Below are positions 27,071-35,186 of a stretch of DNA of 64,000 nucleotides, one piece after another (the stretch's first letter is position 1; every line of letters begins with the position of its first letter). The position numbers and the translations under genes were made by a program. The DNA comes from Coriobacteriaceae bacterium (GTDB lineage: Bacteria; Actinomycetota; Coriobacteriia; Coriobacteriales; UMGS124), in assembly GCA_019421015.1 (NCBI GenBank), contig JAHZGC010000016.1:17412-81411 (forward strand), in the 5' to 3' direction. A model generated the notes under the pieces. The model made no database searches. It worked only from the letters and a program-made list of their open reading frames with translations, and was not told where the DNA came from.

Positions 27071-28018
27071 ATGCCTGCGCTTATTACCCATTACCTGTTC
27101 GGCGAAGAAGTGCTCCCCCAGGTCGACGACGTGGTGGGGTCGTCGGACACCGAACGCGACGCGTTTTTGATCGGCTGCCAGGGGCCTGACCCGTTCTTCT
27201 TTGGCGTGACCACCCCGCGCGGCAGCGACGTGCGCGCCCTGGGGCGGGAGATGCACCGCCGCAAGATGGGGGCGGCCCTGGGGCAGATGCGCTCCGACCT
27301 GGAGAAACTACCCGAGGCCGACCGCGCCGTGGGCCAGGCGTTCCTCTGCGGGATGCTCGCCCACTACGTGCTCGACCGCACGGCACACCCCTACATCTAC
27401 GCCATGGAGTACGAGCTATGCGACAACAGCCCCGAGCTGGGCGACGCCTACCACGAGGTGCACGCCCTTATCGAAAGCGAGCTCGACTGCGGTGTGCTCG
27501 ACCACTACCGCCACTGCAACGTGGAGGAGTTCGCCCCGGTCATGGTGCTGGAGAAGGACCCGCAGGCCATGCGCGCGGCAGGCGCGCTGACCGCCGAGAT
27601 GGCAAGCAGGGTCTACGGGCTCAAGATCCGCCCGAGCGACTACGAGGGCGCCCTGGACGACATGCGGCTGTGCTATCGGGCCATCGAGCCCTACGACTCG
27701 GGCCGGGTGCGCAGGCTCGCCGCCGCCGAGCGGGTGGCACGCCCGCACTCGATGCTGGAGGCGCTCTCGCACCGCGCAGACCAGGGGGCCGACAACCTCT
27801 CGATGAACCCGGGAGGGCGGCAGTGGGACGACCCGTTCAAGGGCGGCCGCTCCACGGAGAGCTTCGTGGAGGTGTTCGAGCGCGGGCTGGCGGAGTACCC
27901 GGCCCTGGCCCGGGCGTTCGTGGCCGGCGCGCCGATGGAGGAGATCACGGAACACCTGGACTACAGCGGCCGGCGACTCGGGGCCGACGAGGACGCCCGC
28001 ATGGAGGCGGCGCGGTAG
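27071..28018 (+). CDS. Zinc-dependent phospholipase C-like protein
   Basis: A 315-residue protein beginning MPALITHYLFGEEV, typical of a conserved bacterial family with a zinc-dependent phospholipase C fold. Histidine and aspartate residues that could bind metal are seen in THYLFG, MLAHYVLDRTAHP and DAYHEVHALIESELD. No signal peptide is present, so secretion is unlikely and the enzymatic role is unproven. The ATG at 27071 has GAGGTG just upstream. It shares a bidirectional terminator with amt. Confidence 0.8.
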   Translation: MPALITHYLFGEEVLPQVDDVVGSSDTERDAFLIGCQGPDPFFFGVTTPRGSDVRALGREMHRRKMGAALGQMRSDLEKLPEADRAVGQAFLCGMLAHYVLDRTAHPYIYAMEYELCDNSPELGDAYHEVHALIESELDCGVLDHYRHCNVEEFAPVMVLEKDPQAMRAAGALTAEMASRVYGLKIRPSDYEGALDDMRLCYRAIEPYDSGRVRRLAAAERVARPHSMLEALSHRADQGADNLSMNPGGRQWDDPFKGGRSTESFVEVFERGLAEYPALARAFVAGAPMEEITEHLDYSGRRLGADEDARMEAAR

Positions 28019-28040
28019 GGGGTTCTGCCCTAAAGGCGAT

Positions 28041-28087
28041 AGGCCTGGCCTCCCCACCATGCACGCTTTACCGGGGAAGCCAGGCCT
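28041..28087. terminator. Bidirectional terminator
   Basis: AGGCCTGGC and GCCAGGCCT arms with inner TCCCC/GGGGA pairing sit between the convergent genes ending at 28018 and 28123; TTATT follows on the plus strand. Confidence 0.75.
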
Positions 28088-28122
28088 TATTCAAACCGCA
28101 TGTACCTTTGTCAGGGCAACCT

Positions 28123-29769
28123 CTACCCGGCGACCTCGGTCGTCATGTCGAGGGCGGCCGTACCGGTCTGACCAGTGGAGATGCGCATGACGTCCTCGAT
28201 ACCGGAGACGAAGATCTTGCCGTCGCCGGCCGAGCCGGTGTGGAGCGCCTTGCTGGCCGCGGCCACCACCAGGCCGGGGTCGACCTCGGAGACCACCACG
28301 TCGACCTGGAGCTTGGGCAGCAGGTTGACGTCGGTCTTGACGCCGCGGTAGGAGCCGACCTTGCCCTTCTCGATGCCGCAGCCCATGACGTTGCTCACGG
28401 TCATACCGGTGACGCCGATCTTGGCCAGGGTGTCCTTGAGGCGCACGAACTCGGCCTGGTTGCAGACGATGCTCACGCGGGTGAGGGAGCCGCTCGTCTT
28501 GATGGGCAGGGGCTTGAGGCCGGAGACGTCCACGTCCTCGCCGGTGGCGGAGGCGATGGAGGGCACCACGGGCAGGAAGTCGGCGTAGGCGCTGGGCAGG
28601 CCGTGCTCGGTGACGTCGAGGCCCTCGAGCTCCTCGGCCCCGGTGACGCGCAGGCCCGCGACCTTCTTGATGACGAGCAGGGTGAGGCCGCCGGTGACCA
28701 CGGTCCAGGCCGCGATGGCGACCACGCCGAGGCACTGCACGCCGATGAGCTGCCAGCCGCCACCGTAGAACAGGCCACCGTCAACAGCAAAGAGGCCGGT
28801 CATGACGGTGCCGAGCAGGCCGCAGATGCCGTGCACGCCGCTCGCACCGACGGGGTCGTCGATGTGGAGCTTCTTGTCGATAAACTCGCAGCCCGGCACC
28901 ACGGCCACGCCGCACACCAGGCCGATGACCAGCGCGCCGCCCGCGTCGACATAAGCGCAACCGGCGGTGATACCCACGAGGCCGGCCAGGGCGCCGTTCA
29001 GGGTAAAGGTGACGTCGGGTTTGCCGCCCATGACCCAGCTCGTGACCATGGCGGCGATGGCGGCGGCCACGGCGGCCAAGGTGGTGGTGGAGAAGATCGC
29101 GGCGACCTCGGCCACGGTGCCGCCAGCGGCCCCGTTGAAGCCGTACCAGCCGAACCAGAGGATGAACACGCCCAGGGCGCCCAGCGTGATGCTGTGGCCG
29201 GGGATGGCGTTGGACTTGCCGCTCGCATCGTACTTGCCGATGCGAGCACCGAGGAACGCCGCCCCCATGAAGGCGATGATGCCGCCCACCATGTGGATCA
29301 CCGCAGAGCCGGCCCAATCGAGGAAGCCGAGCTCAGAGAGCCAGCCGCCGCCCCAGACCCAGTGGGTCTCGATGGGGTAGATGAGCGCGCAGATCACGAT
29401 GGTCAGGGCCAGATAGGAGCCGAACTTGGTGCGCTCGGCCATGGCGCCCGACACGATGGTCGTGGCCGTGGCGCAAAACACGAGCTGGAAGAAGAAGTCG
29501 CTCCAGTTGAACTCGGCAAATCCCGCCGCGCCGAGCCAACCGAGGTCGGGCGTGCCGATGAAGGGGTTGCCGTTGGCCCCCGAGAGCAGCCCGTAGCCCA
29601 AGAACAGGAACACGACCGCGCCGATGCTGAAGTCGAGCGTGTTCTTCATGACGATGTTGCCGGCGTTCTTGGCCCGGGTGAAGCCGGCCTCCACCATGGC
29701 AAAGCCCGCTTGCATGAAGAAGACCAACAGGGCGCCTACGATAAACCAGAGCCCAAAGACGTCGTCCAT
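28123..29769 (-). CDS. amt: Ammonium transporter fused to a PII signalling domain
   Basis: This 548-residue protein combines two normally separate partners. Residues 1 to about 400 are an 11-helix Amt/MEP channel with the twin-histidine positions in PGHSITLGALG and GVHGICG. After a linker, residues 429-540 form a PII (GlnB/GlnK) domain: LTRVSIVCNQAEF, the GMTVSNVMGCG strand, a T-loop with Tyr474 (GSYRGVK), LLPKLQVDVVV, and the ATP-binding GDGKIFV. In most bacteria a separate GlnK trimer plugs Amt when nitrogen is plentiful; here each Amt subunit carries its own. It is monocistronic and divergent from the reductase at 30288. Confidence 0.93.
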   Translation of the reverse strand: MDDVFGLWFIVGALLVFFMQAGFAMVEAGFTRAKNAGNIVMKNTLDFSIGAVVFLFLGYGLLSGANGNPFIGTPDLGWLGAAGFAEFNWSDFFFQLVFCATATTIVSGAMAERTKFGSYLALTIVICALIYPIETHWVWGGGWLSELGFLDWAGSAVIHMVGGIIAFMGAAFLGARIGKYDASGKSNAIPGHSITLGALGVFILWFGWYGFNGAAGGTVAEVAAIFSTTTLAAVAAAIAAMVTSWVMGGKPDVTFTLNGALAGLVGITAGCAYVDAGGALVIGLVCGVAVVPGCEFIDKKLHIDDPVGASGVHGICGLLGTVMTGLFAVDGGLFYGGGWQLIGVQCLGVVAIAAWTVVTGGLTLLVIKKVAGLRVTGAEELEGLDVTEHGLPSAYADFLPVVPSIASATGEDVDVSGLKPLPIKTSGSLTRVSIVCNQAEFVRLKDTLAKIGVTGMTVSNVMGCGIEKGKVGSYRGVKTDVNLLPKLQVDVVVSEVDPGLVVAAASKALHTGSAGDGKIFVSGIEDVMRISTGQTGTAALDMTTEVAG

Positions 29770-30287
29770 GCCAAACCTCCCTTGCAGGTTGGGGGCGAGC
29801 GTCGGCCCCGGTTGTGGGGAGTAGACCGCTCGTCCGCGTTTACAAGGTGAAGGCTATCCGCGGCGTGTTTCGGGAGGAATTCGGTAGCAAGGCGGTAGCG
29901 CGACGGTAACGCGGGGGTATCGATACGTTATCGCAGGTGAAACATCGTGTCGGGAAGGTTGCGAGGGGCTTGCGGAAAGGTTGCGGGCAAGGGGGCCGTC
30001 TGTGGCCGCCCTACAGGTTTTTTCATACGCAGTGTTGACCTTAGGTCAGCCCGCTCGACTACCTTAGACGAGTCCTCTTGTACCGACGGCCAACCCACGC
30101 CGTCGAACCTGACTACTCTAGATGAGTTTGGTCTTAGTACTTTGATATTTTTTTCAGAAAAGGCCAATCTACCTGCAGTTTTATAAATATATTAAAAATC
30201 ACCCTACCCAGCTTGTACCGTCTTGGCCACAATGGCCTCATATCCGAGCGGGCCTCAAGGGGAGGCTCGCACCACAAGGAGGACTGC
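29770..30287. other. 518-bp divergent intergenic region with several dyads
   Basis: The region separates amt from the FMN-FAD reductase. No credible ORF is seen. The half nearer the reductase contains TGACCTTAGGTCA (30036-30048), CTCGACTACCTTAGACGAG (30054-30072), CGACGGC..GCCGTCG (30084-30106) and a second GACTACTCTAGATGAG (30111-30126). An AT-rich tract that could hold the promoter follows (30127-30200). Confidence 0.6.
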
Positions 30288-32210
30288 ATGGCTCAGATCA
30301 CTCGCAGGTCGTTCACGGCAGCCGGAATCGCGGGGGCAACCATGTTGGCCACCGGCGGCTTCGCCCTGAGCGCCGGCGCCCAGGAGGCCGGCACCTACAA
30401 GCCGGGCACCTACACGGGTACCGGCAATGGCAGGGGCGGCAACGTGGTGGTCGAGGTCGAGTTCGACGAGAACTCCATCAAGTCTGTGAACGTGACCTCC
30501 CACAGCGAGACCCGTTACATTTCTGACGTGGCCATCGAGAAGATCCCTGCCGAGATCGTGGAGTACCAGTCGCTCAACATCGACAGCGTCTCTGGCGCAA
30601 CCCTTACCTCCTTCGGTATCCTCTCGGCCGTGACCGACTGCGTCGAGCAGGCCGGCGGCGACGTGAAGGCCCTCGAGGAGGCCCCGGGCGCTCCGAAGAA
30701 GGATGAGACCGTCGAGCTCGAGGCCGACCTCGTGGTCGTCGGCGCCGGTGGCGCGGGCATGACCGCGGCCATCAAGGCCGCCCAGGCCGGCAAGCAGGTC
30801 GTGGTGCTCGAGAAGACCTCGAACATGGGCGGCAACACCGTGGTGTGCGGTGGCTATCTCCACTACTACTACGCCCCGCAGGAGCTCCGTCAGCCCATGA
30901 CCGAGGGCTACGCCGCCTACTTCGACTCGGTGCTTGAGCAGGGCCTCGCGGAAGGGCCGGAGCTGGGCATCGACCCCGAGTTCGTCGAGAACCTGCGCAA
31001 GGACTACGACGACTACTACGCCGCCGGCAACACCACGGTATACGACTCCGCGGAGTTCTGCGCCCTCGACCTCCAGTTCGTCACCGGCGGCACCTTCTCG
31101 AAGTGGGTCAACTTCACCAAGACGGTCCCCGCGCTGAACGACTGGCTCACCGAGCTCGGCATCAACTGGTGCCCGCTGTCCAACATCGTGGGCTTCTCCT
31201 GGCCGCGCTTCTCGGGCGAGGAGGGCGCTCATGAGGGCCAAGGCTTCTTTGACCTGTACAGCAAGGTCATGGACGCGGAAGGCCTGCCCATCACGATGCT
31301 GACCTGCACCCCGGCCACCGAGCTCGTGGTCGAGGACGGCAAGGTCGTGGGCGTCGTGGGCGAGTGCACCGACGGCACCACCTACACGGTGCGCTCCGGC
31401 AACGGCGTGGTCCTGGCCACCGGCGGCTACTCGGGCAACTTCGAGATGCTCAAGAAGTACAACACCTACTGGAACTTCGACGGGGTCGACCACCTGCTGC
31501 ACGACAACACCTCCGGCCACGAGGGCGACGGCATCACGCTGGCGCAGACTCTGGGCGCGCAGGTCGACTTCATGGGCAAGCCCATGATGATCCCCTTCGG
31601 CAGCCCCACGGGCAGCACCGCCCCCATGGTCGGCAACCACCTGAACTTCATGCTGGTCAACGGCGACGGCAAGCGCATTGTGAACGAGAAGGCCTCGCGC
31701 TATGACATTAGCCAGGCGCTTTTCTCGTCCAAGGACGCCACCGGCTACATCGTGAGCGACTCGACCAACTGCAACGTGATCGACGGCAAGGCTTACGGCT
31801 ATTACGACGTTAACTACCTGGCCGCCAACCACGACCTCTACTTTGCTGACACGCTCGAGGAGCTCGCCGAAGCCATCGGCGCCGACCCCGAGACGCTCAT
31901 CGCCACGGTCAACCAGTTCAACGAGTACTGCCGTGCCGCCGACGGCCAGCCCGACGAGTTCGGCCGCACCATCTTCACCGAGGAAGGCCTCATCGAGGAG
32001 GGCCCGTTCTACGCGTCGCCCATCTCGCCGCGCGCCCACCTCACGCCCGGCGGCATCCTGATCGACGAGGAGGACTACTGCGCCCTCAACGAGGCCGGCG
32101 AGCGCATCGAGGGGCTGTACTGCGTGGGCGAGCTCGCCGCCGAGCGCAACGGCGTGGCCTCGCTTTCCACCGGCCTCTATGCCGTCAACAAGATCTTTGG
32201 CCTGGAGTAA
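30288..32210 (+). CDS. Tat-exported reductase with N-terminal covalent-FMN and C-terminal FAD domains
   Basis: The 640-residue protein starts with a twin-arginine signal (ITRRSFTAAGIAG). An FMN_bind domain follows at about 35-125, with the attachment motif SVSGATLTS (Thr107). From about 135 onward comes the fumarate/urocanate-reductase-like FAD domain (VVVGAGGAGMTAA, MGGNTVVCGG). The GKRIVNEKASRYD segment keeps an arginine at the catalytic-acid position but has Tyr after it, as in reductases of urocanate-like or other enoate substrates rather than fumarate. The architecture is FMN, then FAD, then substrate, with an extracytoplasmic electron donor. The start has AAGGAGG 6 nt upstream. A GC-rich hairpin follows. 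The substrate is unknown. Confidence 0.9.
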   Translation: MAQITRRSFTAAGIAGATMLATGGFALSAGAQEAGTYKPGTYTGTGNGRGGNVVVEVEFDENSIKSVNVTSHSETRYISDVAIEKIPAEIVEYQSLNIDSVSGATLTSFGILSAVTDCVEQAGGDVKALEEAPGAPKKDETVELEADLVVVGAGGAGMTAAIKAAQAGKQVVVLEKTSNMGGNTVVCGGYLHYYYAPQELRQPMTEGYAAYFDSVLEQGLAEGPELGIDPEFVENLRKDYDDYYAAGNTTVYDSAEFCALDLQFVTGGTFSKWVNFTKTVPALNDWLTELGINWCPLSNIVGFSWPRFSGEEGAHEGQGFFDLYSKVMDAEGLPITMLTCTPATELVVEDGKVVGVVGECTDGTTYTVRSGNGVVLATGGYSGNFEMLKKYNTYWNFDGVDHLLHDNTSGHEGDGITLAQTLGAQVDFMGKPMMIPFGSPTGSTAPMVGNHLNFMLVNGDGKRIVNEKASRYDISQALFSSKDATGYIVSDSTNCNVIDGKAYGYYDVNYLAANHDLYFADTLEELAEAIGADPETLIATVNQFNEYCRAADGQPDEFGRTIFTEEGLIEEGPFYASPISPRAHLTPGGILIDEEDYCALNEAGERIEGLYCVGELAAERNGVASLSTGLYAVNKIFGLE

Positions 32211-32273
32211 CGAGACAAGGCACGACTAGCGCATAGGAAGGCGGGAGGCCTACCAAAGCCCCTCGCTTTGCAA

Positions 32274-32318
32274 CGGAGAAGCTCCTGGAGTCCAACTTGG
32301 ACGCCGGGGGCTTCTCCG
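32274..32318 (+). terminator. Hairpin after the FMN-FAD reductase gene
   Basis: CGGAGAAGC and GCTTCTCCG arms flank a partly paired interior, 64 nt after the stop. No clear T-run follows, so it may be an mRNA-end structure rather than a classical terminator. Confidence 0.6.
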
Positions 32319-32405
32319 CCATACGGAGCCGTGCCCTATGCCGATGGCATCCGAAGGGTTGCAAGGCGGTTGCGAGGTTAGGGGAGTCGGAAGATGCAAA
32401 CGTGC

Positions 32406-33536
32406 CTATCCCAACGCCTCATGCAGTGCCTGGGCAACCGCCCGTACATCGTCGGAAGCAAGGTAAGGGCCCATGGGGAGGCTGAGCACGCGCTCGCAGA
32501 GCCGTTCGGTCACCGGGCACCCGTCGGGACACAGGCAGGTACCCCTAAACGCCGGCTGCCTGTGCAAGGGGCGCGGATAGTACACCATGGTAGGAATGTC
32601 CCGGGCGCGCAAACATGCCCGGACCCGCTCGCGATCGCACCCTTCGGGCAGCCTCACGGTATACTGGGCCCACGCGCTGCGATACCCTTCGGGAACCACG
32701 GGCAGCCCTAGCGGCAATCTTGCCAGCTCCACCTCATATAGGAGGGCGGCTTCTTGCGCGGCGGCGCATTCATGGGAGACGAAGGCCTCGAGCTTCGCCA
32801 GAAGCACCGCCGCCTGAACGGCGTCGAGGCGGCTGTTCATGCCCACGCGCACGTTATGGTACTTCGACGACCCCCTGCCATGGGCCGCATAGCTGCGTAC
32901 CAGCTCGGCCCAGTCGCCGTTGTCGGTGAACACCGCACCGCCGTCGCCATAACATCCTAAAGGCTTGGCGGGAAAGAAGCTCGTGGTTGCCATGGAGCCG
33001 AACGCGCAGGCCCTTCGCCCGTGAGCCGAACCGCCGAACCCCTGCGCGCCGTCTTCGAGCACGAGCAAACCATGGGCTTCGCCCACGGCACCCACCGCCG
33101 CATGGTCGGCAGGCAGCCCGAACAGGTCGACGGTCATCACCGCACGGGGGCGCACGACGCCCGCAGCCTCCACCGCACGCACCGCGTGCTCCAAAGACGC
33201 CGGGGAGATCGTATAGGCGCGCTCGTCAACGTCCACGAACACCGGCGTCGCGCCCACGGCGGCCACGGCCTCAGCACTCGCAAAAAAGGTGAAATCGGGC
33301 ACGAACACCGCGTCGCCGGGGCCCACGCCCCAGGCCATAAGGGCAAGCTGCAGGGCATCGGTACCGTTGGCGCAGCTCACGCAATGCCCAACACCCACGA
33401 ACTCGGCGAGCTTTTCTTCCAGCCTCCGCACAGCAGGGCCGCCTATATAACGACCGTCCTCCAAAACCGAGAGCACCGCCGCATCGACGGCAGGCCTCAG
33501 GGCCCGATATTGGGCCGCCAGGTCTCTCAGCTCCAT
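32406..33536 (-). CDS. wbpE: DegT/DnrJ/EryC1 sugar aminotransferase, WbpE-like
   Basis: A 376-residue PLP enzyme. The cofactor lysine is in SFFPAKPLGCYGDGGA, and the start MELRDLAAQYRALRP is typical of the family. In context it should aminate the 3-keto group of UDP-2-acetamido-2-deoxy-3-keto-glucuronate, using glutamate, to give the 3-amino sugar. It is the last gene of the minus-strand sugar operon, starting 2 nt after the upstream fusion gene's stop. Confidence 0.88.
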   Translation of the reverse strand: MELRDLAAQYRALRPAVDAAVLSVLEDGRYIGGPAVRRLEEKLAEFVGVGHCVSCANGTDALQLALMAWGVGPGDAVFVPDFTFFASAEAVAAVGATPVFVDVDERAYTISPASLEHAVRAVEAAGVVRPRAVMTVDLFGLPADHAAVGAVGEAHGLLVLEDGAQGFGGSAHGRRACAFGSMATTSFFPAKPLGCYGDGGAVFTDNGDWAELVRSYAAHGRGSSKYHNVRVGMNSRLDAVQAAVLLAKLEAFVSHECAAAQEAALLYEVELARLPLGLPVVPEGYRSAWAQYTVRLPEGCDRERVRACLRARDIPTMVYYPRPLHRQPAFRGTCLCPDGCPVTERLCERVLSLPMGPYLASDDVRAVAQALHEALG

Positions 33537-33538
33537 AG

Positions 33539-35182
33539 CTATGTCCGCTCCTCAAGACCCCAAGACGCACGTCGGTACAAACGCCCGCAGGCAGGGCAGG
33601 CCAGGTTGGTATCGAGGGATTCTCCGCAACGGCACACCCAGCCCTGGCGACGCGCGGGAACGCCGTACACCAGCGCGTGGGGCTCCACGTCGTTCGCCAC
33701 CACCGCACCGGCACCTACCATGGCCCACGGGCCGATAGTGCACCCGCACACCACGGTAGCGTTGGCACCGATCGACGCCCCCTCCCCCACAAGCGTGCGC
33801 ACGCGCCGCGCCCTCTCCTTGGGATAGGCCGCCCGCGGCGTGAAGTCGTTGGTAAACACGCACGACGGGCCGCAAAATACATGGTCTCCCAGCTCAACGC
33901 CCTCGTAGACGCTTACATTGTTCTGTATCTTGCAACCGTCGCCCACCACCGCGCCCTCGGCCACGTAGACGTTCTGGCCCAGCATGCAGTCGCGTCCCAC
34001 CTGGGCTCCCGCCTGTATGTGGCAAAAGTGCCACACGACAGTTCCCTCTCCCACCTGGGCCCCGTCGTCGACCACGGCAGTGGGGTGCACCCGGATATCG
34101 CTCATGAAGCACCCCTCCCCCCGCCTCATATCGAGGGCACTGAAGTCTCCCAACGGCAACCGCACAGGCAGGCCGGTGAGCTGGCTCTTGTAGATGGCGA
34201 GCACAAGCTCGAGGGCGTCTCGGCCAGCGCAGGCGTCCACGTAGGGGGCGCGGTGAGTAGCAATGGCCTCGCGCATGTCGGCATAGAGCGCCATGTGGCC
34301 GTTGCCGTAAACGTCCGCCGTGGCTTCGGAGGCCAGGGGCGCTTTGGGCTCGCCGGCATGGGAGGGGAAATGCCAGGCCTCGACGGAGTCCACAGCCGCT
34401 CCGCCCAGGCAGGCGGTGCCATGGCTGCCAAAGAGGCACAGGGTCTCTTCGAGGTTGCGCGGGTAGACGTTGACCGTGCCCTCGACGGTGGCCACGGCAC
34501 CGCTTGCAAAGGTGACCACGGCAACGCCGACGTCTTCTCCCTCAACGGAAGGATGGAAGCGGTTGCGCGTGGCACCGAACACCTCGACCGCAGGGCCCAT
34601 CATCCAAAGCAGCAGGTCAATGGCGTGGATGCACTGGTTCATGAGGCAGCCGCCGTCCTGGTCCCACGTGCCGCGCCAAGAAGCCTGGCCGTAATAGGCG
34701 TCATCGCGATTCCAGCGCACCGCCGCGCTGCCGTGGGAAAGCACACCAAAACAGCCCGTCTCCAAAGCGCGCCGAACGGCCTGGACAGCCGGGTTAAAAC
34801 GGTTTTGGTGGCATACCGCCACACGCACGTCGCGCCGTCGGGCCGCCTGCACAACGGCGTCGGCGTCGGCCATCGAAAGCGCGACGGGCTTCTCGACAAC
34901 GACATGGAGGCCGGCGTCTATGCAGGCGAGGGCTATGGAGCCATGGGTACCGCTGGGAGTGGCGATCGCCACGAGGTCGAGTTCGGGATGGGCCGCGAGC
35001 ATGGTGCGGTAGTCGGTATAGCACGGTACCGCGGGAACGCCTGCGCGCACAAACAGGGCGTCGGCCTGAGCTGGGTCCACATCGCACACGGCCACCAACC
35101 TAAAACCCGGTTGGGCCATCGCCTTAAGATGGTTGGCGGCAATGCGGCCGCAGCCTATGAGCGCACAGGCAAGAGTACCCAC
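33539..35182 (-). CDS. Fused UDP-GlcNAcA 3-dehydrogenase (WbpB-like) and 3-N-acetyltransferase (WbpD-like)
   Basis: The 547-residue protein joins two steps normally made as separate enzymes. Residues 1 to about 350 are a Gfo/Idh/MocA oxidoreductase: LIGCGRIAANHLKAM binds NAD, and VVEKPVALS carries the catalytic EKP lysine. From about 358 (MSDIRVHPTAVVDDGAQ) a left-handed beta-helix acyltransferase begins, with hexapeptide repeats such as VGEGTVVWHFCHIQ and FCGPSCVFTNDFTPRA. A small zinc-ribbon-like tail (CRCGESLDTNLACPACG) ends the protein. GTG 35182 was chosen because it follows the wbpA stop by 4 nt with GAGGTG upstream. The aminotransferase that acts between the two activities is the next gene. 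Confidence 0.9.
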   Translation of the reverse strand: MGTLACALIGCGRIAANHLKAMAQPGFRLVAVCDVDPAQADALFVRAGVPAVPCYTDYRTMLAAHPELDLVAIATPSGTHGSIALACIDAGLHVVVEKPVALSMADADAVVQAARRRDVRVAVCHQNRFNPAVQAVRRALETGCFGVLSHGSAAVRWNRDDAYYGQASWRGTWDQDGGCLMNQCIHAIDLLLWMMGPAVEVFGATRNRFHPSVEGEDVGVAVVTFASGAVATVEGTVNVYPRNLEETLCLFGSHGTACLGGAAVDSVEAWHFPSHAGEPKAPLASEATADVYGNGHMALYADMREAIATHRAPYVDACAGRDALELVLAIYKSQLTGLPVRLPLGDFSALDMRRGEGCFMSDIRVHPTAVVDDGAQVGEGTVVWHFCHIQAGAQVGRDCMLGQNVYVAEGAVVGDGCKIQNNVSVYEGVELGDHVFCGPSCVFTNDFTPRAAYPKERARRVRTLVGEGASIGANATVVCGCTIGPWAMVGAGAVVANDVEPHALVYGVPARRQGWVCRCGESLDTNLACPACGRLYRRASWGLEERT

Positions 35183-35186
35183 GTTT

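Noticed and set aside
25533..27072. A single 826-residue protein covering the UMF1 carrier region and the patatin
   Set aside because: The N-terminal two thirds is an out-of-frame reading of the UMF1 gene. Only residues from MDSLQTV (25491) onward form the patatin.
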